Origin: an uncultured Prochlorococcus sp. | Lineage (GTDB): Bacteria; Cyanobacteriota; Cyanobacteriia; PCC-6307; Cyanobiaceae | Assembly: GCA_902525075.1 (NCBI GenBank) | Contig: CABZFV010000001.1 | Span: forward strand, 62,001-126,000 | DNA: 64,000 nt | Direction: 5' to 3' | Part shown: positions 38,973 through 48,521 of the stretch, piece after piece | How positions within the stretch are numbered: position 1 is the first letter of the stretch | Layout: the number at the start of each line of letters is the position of its first letter | Translations under genes and position numbers: made by a program | The notes under the pieces: model-generated | What the model saw: the letters and a program-made list of their open reading frames with translations, nothing else | Database searches by the model: none | Told to the model about the DNA's origin: nothing

Positions 38973-41381
38973 GTGCCTCAAACCAACAATTTCCTTTTTA
39001 AGTCCCTAAACAATCAACAACTTCAAGCAGTAAAACATGTTTATGGACCACTATTGGTTGTAGCAGGTGCAGGTAGCGGAAAAACAAAGGCTCTCACTCA
39101 CAGAATTGCAAACCTTATTGAGGGTAACTCTATAGATCCCTATAACATTCTCGCAGTCACTTTCACTAACAAAGCTGCTAAAGAAATGAAAGCAAGATTA
39201 GAGGTTCTTCTAGCCCAAGAATTAGCTTTTAATCAATTTGGTCAGCCTTGGACAACTCTCAAAGAAATTGATCAAAATCAATTAAGAACAAACGTTCACC
39301 AAGATAGGCTTCAGAACCTTTGGATAGGTACTTTCCATTCCTTATTTTCAAGACTTCTGAGATACGACATTGAAAAATATACTGATCCAGAAGGCCTAAA
39401 ATGGACAAGGCAATTTTCAATTTATGATGAAACAGATTCACAAACATTGGTAAAAGAAATTATCAGTCAAGATATGAATCTTGACCCAAAAAGATATGAT
39501 CCCAAAAAGATTAAAAGATTAATAAGTAATGCTAAAAATCAATGCTTAACTTCTAATGATCTTTTAGAAAAAGCAGATAATAATTTTGATAAAACAGTTG
39601 CAGAAGCCTATAAGAGATATAGGATTTCGCTCTCAAAAAATAATTCTTTAGACTTTGATGATCTTCTACTTTTGCCTGTTTTCTTATTGAGACAAAATGA
39701 TATAGTCAGAGATTACTGGCACAAAAGATTTAAACATATTTTAGTTGACGAATATCAAGATACAAATAGAACACAATATGAACTTATAAAATTAATTACG
39801 GCTGGAAATACTGAACCAAAAAAATTCTTCAATTGGGAAGATCGTTCAATTTTTGTAGTTGGGGATGCTGATCAAAGTATTTATAGTTTCAGAGCAGCTG
39901 ACTTCAGAATTTTAATTGGTTTTCAAGAAGATTTTAAAACTTCAATCAACGACGATACAAAATCATCTTTAATTAAATTAGAAGAAAATTACAGGTCATC
40001 TTCCAATATCCTTGATGCTGCAAACTCACTAATTGAAAACAACTCTGAAAGAATTGACAAAGTTTTAAAGGCTACTAAAGAAAAAGGGGAACTTTTAAAG
40101 TTACTCAGCTGTGATGATGAAATTTCCGAGGCAGAAGCAATTACCAATAAAATAAAATCACTCAATAACTATAATCAAAACCCAATTTGGAAAAATTTTG
40201 CAATTTTATATCGAACCAGAGCTCAGTCGAGAGTATTAGAAGAATCTCTTGTAAGGTGGCGCATTCCTTATACAATTTTTGGAGGATTACGTTTTTATGA
40301 TAGAAAAGAAATTAAAGATGCAATAGCATATTTGAAAGTTCTGGTTAATTCTTCAGATAACGTTAGTCTTTTACGAATCATAAATGTTCCTAGAAGAGGG
40401 ATTGGTAAGACTACTATTCAAAAACTTAATGAACTATCTAATAGGTTAAATATCCCACTATGGGAGGTTCTTAATGATAAGCAAAGTCTTGAAGAAACAA
40501 TAGGCCGATCATCAAAAGGAATTAATAAATTTACTGAAGTTATGAATGATCTAATGTGTTACCTAGAAAATTCAGGTCCCGCTCAACTACTACAACTTAT
40601 ATTAGAAAAAAGTGGTTATTTAAGTGACTTGCTCTCTAGTGGGACTGAAGAATCTGAAGACAGAAGAAATAACTTACAAGAACTAATTAATGCAGCTACT
40701 CAATATGAAGAAGAAACAGAAAGTGGAGATGTAGAGGGATTTCTTTCTACAGCAGCCTTAACAACTGATAATGATACAAAGAAAAATAATCCTAACTCTG
40801 TAACTCTCATGACTCTGCATAATAGTAAAGGTTTAGAATTTCAAAATGTTTTTATCACTGGGCTAGAACAAGGTCTCTTCCCTAGCTATAGATCAATAGA
40901 TACTCCCTCACTTCTTGAAGAGGAAAGAAGATTATGCTACGTAGGTATTACTAGAGCTAAAGAAAGAGTTTTCTTAAGTCATGCCAGAGAAAGAAGATTA
41001 TGGGGTGGAATGCGTGAAGCAACAATTCCTTCAATATTTCTTTCGGAAATACCTGAAGATTTAATGGATGGCGAATTACCACAAACTGGTGGTGCTTCAA
41101 TTAGAAGAGATTGGCATCTTGATCGTTTAACTAGAGTTGATCGAAACAATCCAAATGAATTTGTTAACAAACCAATAAATGCAGTAAGGAAATTATATTC
41201 AGGTCCCAGTAAAGGGAAAAGCTGGATAGTAGGAGATATGCTAATTCACTCAAAGTTTGGGAAAGGAGAAATCATACATATTTTTGGGAGTGGGGAAAAA
41301 ATATCTTTAGCAGTAAAATTTGGTGATAAAGGAAGTAAAATTCTAGATCCCAGATTAGCTCCAATTCGCTATGTTAGTTAA
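38973..41381 (+). CDS. uvrD: UvrD/PcrA-type DNA helicase
   Basis: This is a superfamily 1A 3'-5' helicase for nucleotide excision and mismatch repair. Motif I is VVAGAGSGKTKALTHR, motif II is VDEYQDTNRTQYEL, motif III is VVGDADQSIYSFRAAD, and motifs V-VI include TLMTLHNSKGLEF and RLCYVGITRAKERVF. The length of 802 residues is typical. The C-terminal 100 residues include a Tudor-like SKFGKGEIIHIFG segment used to bind RNA polymerase. The start is GTG at 38973. Confidence 0.96.
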   Translation: MPQTNNFLFKSLNNQQLQAVKHVYGPLLVVAGAGSGKTKALTHRIANLIEGNSIDPYNILAVTFTNKAAKEMKARLEVLLAQELAFNQFGQPWTTLKEIDQNQLRTNVHQDRLQNLWIGTFHSLFSRLLRYDIEKYTDPEGLKWTRQFSIYDETDSQTLVKEIISQDMNLDPKRYDPKKIKRLISNAKNQCLTSNDLLEKADNNFDKTVAEAYKRYRISLSKNNSLDFDDLLLLPVFLLRQNDIVRDYWHKRFKHILVDEYQDTNRTQYELIKLITAGNTEPKKFFNWEDRSIFVVGDADQSIYSFRAADFRILIGFQEDFKTSINDDTKSSLIKLEENYRSSSNILDAANSLIENNSERIDKVLKATKEKGELLKLLSCDDEISEAEAITNKIKSLNNYNQNPIWKNFAILYRTRAQSRVLEESLVRWRIPYTIFGGLRFYDRKEIKDAIAYLKVLVNSSDNVSLLRIINVPRRGIGKTTIQKLNELSNRLNIPLWEVLNDKQSLEETIGRSSKGINKFTEVMNDLMCYLENSGPAQLLQLILEKSGYLSDLLSSGTEESEDRRNNLQELINAATQYEEETESGDVEGFLSTAALTTDNDTKKNNPNSVTLMTLHNSKGLEFQNVFITGLEQGLFPSYRSIDTPSLLEEERRLCYVGITRAKERVFLSHARERRLWGGMREATIPSIFLSEIPEDLMDGELPQTGGASIRRDWHLDRLTRVDRNNPNEFVNKPINAVRKLYSGPSKGKSWIVGDMLIHSKFGKGEIIHIFGSGEKISLAVKFGDKGSKILDPRLAPIRYVS

Positions 41382-41386
41382 AACTC

Positions 41387-42634
41387 ATGAACGATATCTC
41401 TGATTACATCCAAGGGGAATTAATCAAAACTCCATTTAATCTATATAACCTAATTGCTAAATACATAGAATCTAATAACAATACTAAAGTAGCTTTTGTT
41501 GGCGGTTATTTAAGAGATTTATTAATTAGTAAATTCCACAAAAAATCGTTTTCTAAACCAATAGATATTGATCTTGTTATTGAAGGATCCTCTATTTCTC
41601 TTGCAAAATTTATAAAAAAAAATATTGTAAATGTGGATTTATGTTTAATCAAGGAATTTAATTTATACAACACTGTAGAAATAAATATTAATGACTATAA
41701 AATTGATATTGCTTCTGCAAGAAAAGAAATTTATTCTGCTCCAGGCTTAAATCCCACAGTAAATAAAAGTACTATCGAGGAGGATCTTAAGAGGAGAGAT
41801 TTCACTATAAATACAATAGCCTTCGAGGTCTCGACAAGGAAAATCTATGATCTTTATGGAGGAATTTCTGATATAAAAAGTAAAAGATTGAACTTACTTC
41901 ACAGTAAAAGTATTTCAGATGATCCAAGTAGATTAATTAGATGTGCAAAATATGCTTCAAGGTTAGATTTCAATATTTCAAATAATTCCCTCAAACAATC
42001 TCAAGAAACAGTTAGACAATGGCCATGGGAAAGTTCAGAAACTCATCAGAGAATGATTTACCCTCCTGCATTAGGCATACGAATAAGGATGGAATTAGCT
42101 GATATATGCAAACACGATAATTTGACTAATGTAATTTCGATAATTCATAAATGGGAAATTATCTCAATCTTAAATGAAAATATTAAAGTCGATAAAAGAT
42201 TTTTAAGAGGACTAAATTGGATTAAGAAGTTAAAGGGAAATCATATGCTTTACTTATTAAAAGATTCAGAAGATTTAGAAAAAGCATGTCAAAGATTTTT
42301 GGTAAATAATAGTGAAATAAAAATATTAGAAGATTATATAGATATCAAAAAGATATTAAATACAAACCAAAAAAATTTCATTCATTTTTCTCCATCAAGT
42401 TGGACAGAATTTATTGAAGACAGAAACCTTAACGATGAAACAGTTAAATTATTAATTTGTGATGGAGTACCTTACTGGCGTAAATTGTTTAAGTGGTTAT
42501 TTATTTACAAATTCATAAAATCAAAAAAAGATGGAGAAACATTAAAAAAAGAAGGATGGGACCCAGGGAAGGAGATGGGAAAGGAAATCAAAAGATTAAG
42601 ATATTTGGAAATTGACAAATTAAAAAGAAATTAA
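41387..42634 (+). CDS. tRNA nucleotidyltransferase/poly(A) polymerase family
   Basis: This class II nucleotidyltransferase either adds CCA to tRNA 3' ends or tails RNA. The catalytic fold shows AFVGGYLRDLL and the DxD carboxylates in PIDIDLVIEG. The motif EEDLKRRDFTINTIAFEV and the RLIRCAKYASRLDFN helix are typical. No tRNA in this window encodes CCA, so the cell needs such an enzyme. The gene starts five bases after uvrD and is convergent with the SelD fusion, their ends abutting. CCA-adding rather than poly(A) activity is favoured but unproven. Confidence 0.9.
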   Translation: MNDISDYIQGELIKTPFNLYNLIAKYIESNNNTKVAFVGGYLRDLLISKFHKKSFSKPIDIDLVIEGSSISLAKFIKKNIVNVDLCLIKEFNLYNTVEININDYKIDIASARKEIYSAPGLNPTVNKSTIEEDLKRRDFTINTIAFEVSTRKIYDLYGGISDIKSKRLNLLHSKSISDDPSRLIRCAKYASRLDFNISNNSLKQSQETVRQWPWESSETHQRMIYPPALGIRIRMELADICKHDNLTNVISIIHKWEIISILNENIKVDKRFLRGLNWIKKLKGNHMLYLLKDSEDLEKACQRFLVNNSEIKILEDYIDIKKILNTNQKNFIHFSPSSWTEFIEDRNLNDETVKLLICDGVPYWRKLFKWLFIYKFIKSKKDGETLKKEGWDPGKEMGKEIKRLRYLEIDKLKRN

Positions 42635-44806
42635 TTACATTTTTACAACTTCTCCAACTTTGTACCATTTATCCTTTAGAACATTTTCGTATTTGCGATT
42701 GCAACTAATCAATAAGGGGCCACATGTTTGAGGATCTAAGAGTAATGATGTTCTCTCGTTAAAAGTCTCTTGATCTAATGAATTTTCGTTTAAAAAATTA
42801 ATTATTCTTTTTTGCTTATTTACTTTATAAATTTTGTCAAAAATTTCTTTATTAGATTCAAAGAAAGTACTTCTAACGTCTTTTCTTATTAAATCAAATA
42901 CTCCAGGATAAGCTTTAAATGCAAATAAATCTAATAAAACTTTTAGTGGCTCAAGATTATTACTTTGCCTATATAAGTTAGATGATTCAACCATTTCTTT
43001 AAGATGTCCAATAAACCCATATCCAGTAATGTCAGTCGCAGCACTGACTAATGATTCTTTAAATTGATTTTGAAAAAGGTAAATTTCATCAATCAAATAT
43101 TGCTGACTCTTAACTAAATTATTAATTACATCAGAAGAACTACCTATCATATTGATATTTTGCATTTGACCGGCAAAGTAAATCCCAACACCCAGAGGTC
43201 TAGACATCATGAGAATATCTCCAATATTCATTCCAGATTTAAGCCATGGTTTTGCTCCATTTTTTAAAATACCTTGAACTGTTAAAGAAATATCTATTTC
43301 TAATGAATAAGGTTTACTTACTAAACTTCTTGCCTCAAAAGTATGGCCTCCAATTAATTCACCTCCATGCTCCTCAACTGTTGATTTAATACCTTGAAGT
43401 GATTGAGAAAAGAGGTAACTCTGAAATTCCCTTTCAACTTTTGGTAATGAAATTAAAGCCTGCGCGGATGAAAGTTTCGCTCCGCATGCCCACAAATCTG
43501 AGCAAGCATGCAAAGTAGTAATTTTTGCATTAAGCCAAGGATCACTTACTAAAGCAGGAAATCCATCTACACTTTGCAAGATAATATCTTGACCATTTTG
43601 ATATATCTCAACTGAATCTTCAGGTGATGAGGCAAAAGAATTTAAATTAGAATTTATTAATGATTTATTCAAAACAAACTGAGGAATTTTAGCTGCACAT
43701 CCTCTGCAATCATTCAATGAAATATTTTTTTCACTACTATTCATAATTAGCCTTTTTGATCTGAACTTTTTAATAAAGTTGAGATCAATTTTATGCTTTA
43801 AAATCCAAAAAATAAAAGAAGGGCCTAAAACAAAATTGCGATAAATAGCAAAAGCCTTTGGATGATGACTTGGAAATATATTTACTATTTGCAATCCGAT
43901 CTTTTGAGGAAACCACTTAATTAATGATCTCCCTTCTATATCTTTTTTTAGATTTTGTACTAATGTATTTACAACTTTTACTGCAAAAACTCCCGATGCT
44001 GGTCTTTTTGCTGAACCTACAACTGCGCAATCTCCGACAGCAAAGATCCCAGAGAAACTTTTTATCTGTAAATTCTGATTTGTAATTATTCTGCCATGAG
44101 AATCCGAATCTAATAATTTTTTTTGTGCCCATAACGGAGATGTATTACCAGTACATAAAAGAATCTTGCCATAATCAAAATTAAGTTTTTCAACTAAATC
44201 AATATTGGAATTCCGTAAACTTTTTAGGATTTTATTATTAATTTTTCTTGAATCACATAATAGTTTTAAAGGTCTATCTCCCCATCTTTTTCTCAAAGCA
44301 TAAGATACTTCAATTGCAGCAAGGCCACTCCCAACAATTACAAATGGAAGTTCATTAACTGAATCAAAAATGTCCTCTTTTATTATTGAGTCATAAGCAC
44401 TTAAAAAAGGTTTAATTGAAAAAGCATTTCGATTTTTAACTAGTGATTCAAATTCTTTTGGAATTATTGTTTGACTTCCATAATTAAGCACCAACTTCGA
44501 AAAATTAACTGAAGGTCTATTACTTAAAACAATTTTCTTTAAATTGAAATCAATATCCTTTACTTCTTCTTCTATAAAAGATACTTTTGCATTTTTTGCC
44601 AAAGATTTTATATCAATTAAACTCTCTTCTAAAGTCATTGATTTTGAAATCACCGATGGGAATATAGCCGAATAAACCAAATGAGAATCTCTAGATATAA
44701 TTGAAACAGGAATTTCTGGCATTAATTTCGGAAACATTAACCATTTCTTCAATAAAGAAACATTTGAATGTCCTCCTCCAATTAGTACCAGATGATTAAA
44801 AGTCAT
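42635..44806 (-). CDS. selD: flavoprotein oxidoreductase-SelD fusion
   Basis: Two enzymes are fused in one 723-residue chain. Residues 1-350 are a NDH-2-like pyridine nucleotide-disulfide oxidoreductase: LVLIGGGHSNVSLLK, LPFVIVGSGLAAIEVS and FAVGDCAVVGSAKRPASG. Residues about 360-723 are selenide,water dikinase: the active-site segment DCRGCAAKIPQ (Cys near 364-367), SPEDSVEIYQNGQDIILQSVDG (partial), and DITGYGFIGHLKEM. SelD makes selenophosphate from selenide and ATP. The flavoprotein may supply reduced selenium. Such fusions are known in cyanobacteria. It is divergent from mtnP by 10 bases. Confidence 0.93.
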   Translation of the reverse strand: MTFNHLVLIGGGHSNVSLLKKWLMFPKLMPEIPVSIISRDSHLVYSAIFPSVISKSMTLEESLIDIKSLAKNAKVSFIEEEVKDIDFNLKKIVLSNRPSVNFSKLVLNYGSQTIIPKEFESLVKNRNAFSIKPFLSAYDSIIKEDIFDSVNELPFVIVGSGLAAIEVSYALRKRWGDRPLKLLCDSRKINNKILKSLRNSNIDLVEKLNFDYGKILLCTGNTSPLWAQKKLLDSDSHGRIITNQNLQIKSFSGIFAVGDCAVVGSAKRPASGVFAVKVVNTLVQNLKKDIEGRSLIKWFPQKIGLQIVNIFPSHHPKAFAIYRNFVLGPSFIFWILKHKIDLNFIKKFRSKRLIMNSSEKNISLNDCRGCAAKIPQFVLNKSLINSNLNSFASSPEDSVEIYQNGQDIILQSVDGFPALVSDPWLNAKITTLHACSDLWACGAKLSSAQALISLPKVEREFQSYLFSQSLQGIKSTVEEHGGELIGGHTFEARSLVSKPYSLEIDISLTVQGILKNGAKPWLKSGMNIGDILMMSRPLGVGIYFAGQMQNINMIGSSSDVINNLVKSQQYLIDEIYLFQNQFKESLVSAATDITGYGFIGHLKEMVESSNLYRQSNNLEPLKVLLDLFAFKAYPGVFDLIRKDVRSTFFESNKEIFDKIYKVNKQKRIINFLNENSLDQETFNERTSLLLDPQTCGPLLISCNRKYENVLKDKWYKVGEVVKM

Positions 44807-44816
44807 TTACATCACT

Positions 44817-45710
44817 ATGAATAAAGAACATTTATTACCAATTGAAAAATCAAGATTAGGAGTGATTGGTGGAAGTGGATTTTATTCAATGGATCAAATA
44901 GATTACTTAAGAGAACTAGAAATCAATACTCCCTATGGTAAACCTTCTGATTCAATAAAAGTATATAATCTTGGAAACCTAGAGATAGCATTCATTCCTA
45001 GACATGGCAAAACACATAGTTTAAATCCTTCTGAAATCCCTTACAAAGCTAATATTTGGGCTCTAAGATCACTAGGAGTAAGATGGATTATCGCTCCATC
45101 AGCAGTTGGTTCATTACAAGAACAGATTAGGCCACTTGATATAGTGGTTCCAGATCAATTTATAGACCGGACAAAAAATAGGCCTGCAACCTTTTTTAAT
45201 GAGGGAGCTGTTGCTCACGTAACTATGGGGGATCCCTTCTGCACAAATTTATCACGTATATTAAGTGAAATCGGAGAAAAAAATATTCCTGGCGGTAGAC
45301 AATTGCATAGAGGGGGTACCTATCTAGCGATGGAAGGTCCCGCTTTCTCAACTAGAGCAGAATCTAATTTATATAGGAGTTGGGGATGTTCAATAATTGG
45401 AATGACCAACCACACAGAAGCAAGATTAGCTAAAGAAGCTGAAATAGCTTATTCCTCTTTATCTATGGTTACTGATTATGATTGCTGGCATCAAACTCAT
45501 CAAGAAGTTTCTGTAGAGATGGTTTTGGATAATCTTAGATCGAATACTGAAGTGGCTAATAAAATAATTTTTGAAGTTGCTAAATTAATTGAAAAAGAAA
45601 GACCAAAAAGTAAGTCTCATTTTTCATTAAAAGATGGATTGATAACTAAAATAGAAAATATCCCAAGCTCCACAAAAGAGAAACTAAGGATATTTACTGA
45701 TTCTTATTAA
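44817..45710 (+). CDS. mtnP: S-methyl-5'-thioadenosine phosphorylase
   Basis: MtnP splits methylthioadenosine, a by-product of polyamine synthesis, into adenine and methylthioribose-1-phosphate. Motifs of the PNP/MTAP family are clear: GVIGGSGFYSM, then FIPRHGKTHSLNPSEIPYKA, then MEGPAFSTRAES, then GMTNHTEARLAKEAEIAYS. The length of 297 residues is normal. ATG start. The gene is convergent with psbJ. Confidence 0.95.
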   Translation: MNKEHLLPIEKSRLGVIGGSGFYSMDQIDYLRELEINTPYGKPSDSIKVYNLGNLEIAFIPRHGKTHSLNPSEIPYKANIWALRSLGVRWIIAPSAVGSLQEQIRPLDIVVPDQFIDRTKNRPATFFNEGAVAHVTMGDPFCTNLSRILSEIGEKNIPGGRQLHRGGTYLAMEGPAFSTRAESNLYRSWGCSIIGMTNHTEARLAKEAEIAYSSLSMVTDYDCWHQTHQEVSVEMVLDNLRSNTEVANKIIFEVAKLIEKERPKSKSHFSLKDGLITKIENIPSSTKEKLRIFTDSY

Positions 45711-45752
45711 GCTTATTGGTATTAGTGATTATCAGGTCAAGGTAAGAGTTTG

Positions 45753-45950
45753 TTAGCCCCCAGCTCCAACGCCTTGGTATGAACCATAGAAGAATATACC
45801 TAAAACGAAGATAACTGCAATTCCACCTGCTGTAGCAACAAGCCATAGAGGAAGAGTTCCTTCAGTCCATCTTCTTTCCCATGCAACTGCTGGTCTACCG
45901 TCGGGAAGTCTATCTGGAATTCTTCCATCAGGTCCTTTTAATTTACTCAT
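45753..45950 (-). CDS. psbJ: photosystem II protein J
   Basis: PsbJ is a one-helix subunit near cytochrome b559 that affects plastoquinone exchange. It is 65 residues: an N-terminal Gly/Pro/Arg-rich segment, then [20 protein letters not shown] and [13 protein letters not shown]. The final motif is diagnostic. It is the last gene of psbE-F-L-J. Confidence 0.97.
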   Translation of the reverse strand: MSKLKGPDGRIPDRLPDGRPAVAWERRWTEGTLPLWLVATAGGIAVIFVLGIFFYGSYQGVGAGG

Positions 45951-45959
45951 AGTTTTAAT

Positions 45960-46079
45960 TTAATTGAAAAAGTAACTGGAAAATAAAATTCCCAATACAA
46001 AGACTGATAGTAAGCCTAAATAAAGGCTTGTACGATTAAGTTCAACTGGAACTTTGTTAGGATTTTCGTTTACTTGCAT
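45960..46079 (-). CDS. psbL: photosystem II protein L
   Basis: PsbL is needed for the QA site and dimer stability. I take ATG at 46079, giving 39 residues ([20 protein letters not shown], then [19 protein letters not shown]). The frame extends further upstream, but that part overlaps psbF and is not real. It lies between psbF and psbJ, with gaps of 11 and 9 bases. Confidence 0.97.
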
Positions 46080-46090
46080 GATAGTTAAAT

Positions 46091-46237
46091 TTATCGGGCT
46101 ACGAATTGCATTGCAGCAATGGAACCTAAAAAGAATACTGATGGAATAGCTAAAGCATGAACTGCTAGCCAACGAACAGTAAATATAGGATAAACGCGGA
46201 CTTCCGCAGCCTGCATTGGAGCTTGAGAATTAGACAT
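46091..46237 (-). CDS. psbF: cytochrome b559 beta subunit
   Basis: PsbF pairs with PsbE to bind the heme of cytochrome b559. The 48-residue protein ends ...[20 protein letters not shown], then [13 protein letters not shown]; the His in AVHALA is the heme ligand. ATG at 46237, two bases after the psbE stop. It is easy to miss because of its length. Confidence 0.98.
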
Positions 46238-46239
46238 AG

Positions 46240-46488
46240 TTATTTTGTTCTTAAATCAAGTTGAGACTTCGCTTCAAATCTTTGAGTTACAACAGGAGCT
46301 TTTGCTTCAGATGCCTGAAAATAACTATCAGGACGAGGAGTACCGAAAGCGTCGTAAGCCAAACCTGTGTATACGAATAAGAAGCCTGCTATAAAGATAG
46401 CTGGTAATGTTACTGCATGAATAATCCAGTACCTAATACTGGTGATTATTTCAAAGAATGGGCGTTCACCCGTTGAACCTGCGGCCAT
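46240..46488 (-). CDS. psbE: cytochrome b559 alpha subunit
   Basis: PsbE is the larger heme-binding subunit of cytochrome b559, essential for PSII assembly. I take ATG at 46488 ([20 protein letters not shown]), giving 82 residues. Two extra codons upstream are unlikely to be used. The heme ligand is the His in [10 protein letters not shown]. It is the first gene of the psbEFLJ operon. A near-perfect dyad lies just upstream (46508-46530). Confidence 0.98.
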   Translation of the reverse strand: MAAGSTGERPFFEIITSIRYWIIHAVTLPAIFIAGFLFVYTGLAYDAFGTPRPDSYFQASEAKAPVVTQRFEAKSQLDLRTK

Positions 46489-46507
46489 AATCACAAATGT
46501 TTACCAT

Positions 46508-46530
46508 ATGATCTTACAGTGTAAAATCAT
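46508..46530. repeat. near-perfect dyad upstream of psbE
   Basis: ATGATCTTAC (46508-46517) and GTAAAATCAT (46521-46530) match as inverted repeats at nine of ten positions, around AGT. It lies 20 bases upstream of the psbE ATG, probably within the core promoter. There is no T-run, so a terminator is unlikely. It may bind a regulator or form a 5' hairpin in the mRNA. Confidence 0.45.
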
Positions 46531-46625
46531 AAGTTCGCGAAGAATTTAACAGCTTGGTTACAGACAGTTGTTAAATTAATCCAAAATTAATATTTTTTTT
46601 ATTATTTTTTTAAGTTATTACAGAT

Positions 46626-47639
46626 TTAGCCATTCCATTTAAGAATGTAACCACGCTCGCCAAGTATGAATCCTTTTTGATTATCTAAAGACTCCTTATC
46701 AAGAAAAACTATTTTTATATAGTTAGTAGGCAATGCAGATGCAAGAGGATCTAAATTCCAAGTTTCACCTTGATCTTTACTTACTATTAAAGTGCCATTA
46801 CCACCGCCAGCCCATATGTCACCATTTGGATCCCATCCCATATCTAAATAATTGTAACCATTAAGAATAGGGATAATAGGCTTTGACCAACTTTCTAGAT
46901 TATTAGAATCTTCATTAAATCTAATTTCCGCACCTCTCGAAAGCATCCATAAACTTCCTTCTGGATTGAAACCAATGCTTTGCACTCTCTTACTACTTGC
47001 TCTTTGGTGTGCAATCCAAGTATTACTATCACTATCAAGAGTAGAGAAGAAATTTCCAAGACTGCTTACGCTCACATAATCACCGCTAGATGTTCTTCTT
47101 AAATCTCTTATACCTCCCTGTTCCGAAGGATCTGATACTTTTGCCTCCCATGTTTCACCGCTATTGGAAGTTTCATAAATAGCTGCTGAGGTTGTTGCCA
47201 ATTGAGCAACTCCTTCATCAATAGTGGTAACTAAGAAAGGTTGGCCTGGTAACTTCCCAAGTGAAAGCCTAGTCCAATTTTTACCTTCATCTAAAGTATG
47301 CATTACAAGAGAGGGTTGCCCTATTAACCAACCTTCAGAACCCTTAAAATCAATATCGAGAAGGCGAAAGTTCTCTTCAGCAGAAATATCTAATGATCTT
47401 TTTTCCCATGTTTCACCACCATCAGTAGATTCCATAATCAATCTGTTTGATCCTACTAAAAACCCATGATTATCATCTATAAAATCAACATCTAAAGCAT
47501 TAGCCTGATCTTCAAACTGAATTGTTTTCCAAGGGCTGCTTTCATTCATCTTGACTCCTGTAGATGAACAACTGCTTAAAACAAAACAAAGAACTACAGA
47601 TAAAAGTAGATTAGGAATACTTGTAAAAAAATTTTTCAT
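46626..47639 (-). CDS. ycf48: photosystem II assembly factor Ycf48/HCF136
   Basis: Ycf48 is a lumenal beta-propeller lipoprotein that binds the D1 precursor and early PSII intermediates. The N-terminus has a lipoprotein signal with lipobox LSSCSS (Cys near residue 24). The propeller repeats carry the sialidase-like Asp-box pattern ([49 protein letters not shown]). 337 residues, as expected. Rubredoxin lies 9 bases upstream on the same strand, and psbE follows after a 131-base gap, all in PSII biogenesis. Confidence 0.96.
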   Translation of the reverse strand: MKNFFTSIPNLLLSVVLCFVLSSCSSTGVKMNESSPWKTIQFEDQANALDVDFIDDNHGFLVGSNRLIMESTDGGETWEKRSLDISAEENFRLLDIDFKGSEGWLIGQPSLVMHTLDEGKNWTRLSLGKLPGQPFLVTTIDEGVAQLATTSAAIYETSNSGETWEAKVSDPSEQGGIRDLRRTSSGDYVSVSSLGNFFSTLDSDSNTWIAHQRASSKRVQSIGFNPEGSLWMLSRGAEIRFNEDSNNLESWSKPIIPILNGYNYLDMGWDPNGDIWAGGGNGTLIVSKDQGETWNLDPLASALPTNYIKIVFLDKESLDNQKGFILGERGYILKWNG

Positions 47640-47648
47640 TTAATTATA

Positions 47649-48077
47649 TTAATGCAAAGAGTACAAAGAAAGGAACATAGCAGCAGCAAACGCCAAACCT
47701 CCAAAAATCAATATATTTTTTTGTCCAGGAGGTAAACTATTAAATCCAAATCCATAAACTAAATTCTCTTCAAATCCACTAGGTTTTGCTCTAGATCCAA
47801 TATCCTTATAAAAATTTTTACCGGCTCGACAAACAGGGCAAGCAAAAGTATTCCCATCCAACTCTGAAAAGGGCGTATTTTTAGGTATATTTAATTTTTT
47901 ATTTCCTTCAGACGGATCATAAATGTATCCACAACTTCTACATTCGAATCTATTTTGTTCTAAGTTAGGAATAGGTAGTTCAACATTTACTCCTGTGGAG
48001 TTTTCAGAGAGGTCTTCTTTCTGAATGTCTTCAACTATTTTGTTTTCCTCAGAGGCTGGTTGAATGTTTTCACTCAC
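47649..48077 (-). CDS. rubA: membrane-anchored rubredoxin
   Basis: The rubredoxin iron site is complete: two CxxC knuckles in FECRSCGYIYDPSEG and FACPVCRAGKNFY. A negatively charged N-terminal extension of about 50 residues precedes it, and a C-terminal membrane helix (ILIFGGLAFAAAMFLSLYS) follows. This thylakoid rubredoxin (RubA) is required for PSII core assembly in cyanobacteria and plants. It is 142 residues, ATG at 48077. It leads the rubA-ycf48 pair, the usual cyanobacterial order, and is divergent from ndhC. Confidence 0.95.
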   Translation of the reverse strand: MSENIQPASEENKIVEDIQKEDLSENSTGVNVELPIPNLEQNRFECRSCGYIYDPSEGNKKLNIPKNTPFSELDGNTFACPVCRAGKNFYKDIGSRAKPSGFEENLVYGFGFNSLPPGQKNILIFGGLAFAAAMFLSLYSLH

Positions 48078-48088
48078 GGTTTATTATT

Positions 48089-48126
48089 GTTCTTTAAGAA
48101 CTTTAAAAGATTTTGCTTAATTAAGC
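48089..48126. promoter_or_regulatory. two palindromes between rubA and ndhC
   Basis: The 77-base divergent promoter region contains GTTCTTTAAGAAC (48089-48101), a perfect dyad around one T, and GCTTAATTAAGC (48115-48126), a perfect 12-base palindrome. Each is close to one of the divergent starts. They could be operators coupling PSII and NDH-1 genes, or chance in AT-rich DNA. Confidence 0.35.
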
Positions 48127-48154
48127 GAATTTTATTCAAAATTAATTTTTTAAG

Positions 48155-48517
48155 ATGTTTTTATTAACTGGCTACGAATATTTTTTAGGTTTCCTTCTCA
48201 TTGCCGCAGCAGTACCAATATTAGCTCTAGTTACTAATCTTATTGTTTCCCCAAAAGGCAGAACAGGGGAAAGAAAACTTACTTATGAATCTGGAATGGA
48301 ACCTATAGGAGGAGCATGGATTCAATTTAATATACGTTATTACATGTTTGCCTTAGTTTTCGTTATATTTGATGTTGAGACGGTATTCCTTTATCCTTGG
48401 GCTGTTGCTTTCAATAGATTAGGCTTATTAGCTTTTATTGAAGCTTTAATTTTCATTGCAATACTTGTTATCGCACTGGCATACGCATGGAGAAAAGGTG
48501 CTCTAGAATGGAGTTAA
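48155..48517 (+). CDS. ndhC: NAD(P)H-quinone oxidoreductase subunit 3
   Basis: NdhC is a three-helix membrane subunit near the quinone-binding site of NDH-1. The 120-residue protein has the conserved loop [20 protein letters not shown] and the following [15 protein letters not shown]. It leads the ndhC-K-J unit; ndhK begins four bases after its stop. NDH-1 carries respiration and cyclic electron flow. Confidence 0.98.
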   Translation: MFLLTGYEYFLGFLLIAAAVPILALVTNLIVSPKGRTGERKLTYESGMEPIGGAWIQFNIRYYMFALVFVIFDVETVFLYPWAVAFNRLGLLAFIEALIFIAILVIALAYAWRKGALEWS

Positions 48518-48521
48518 AAAA

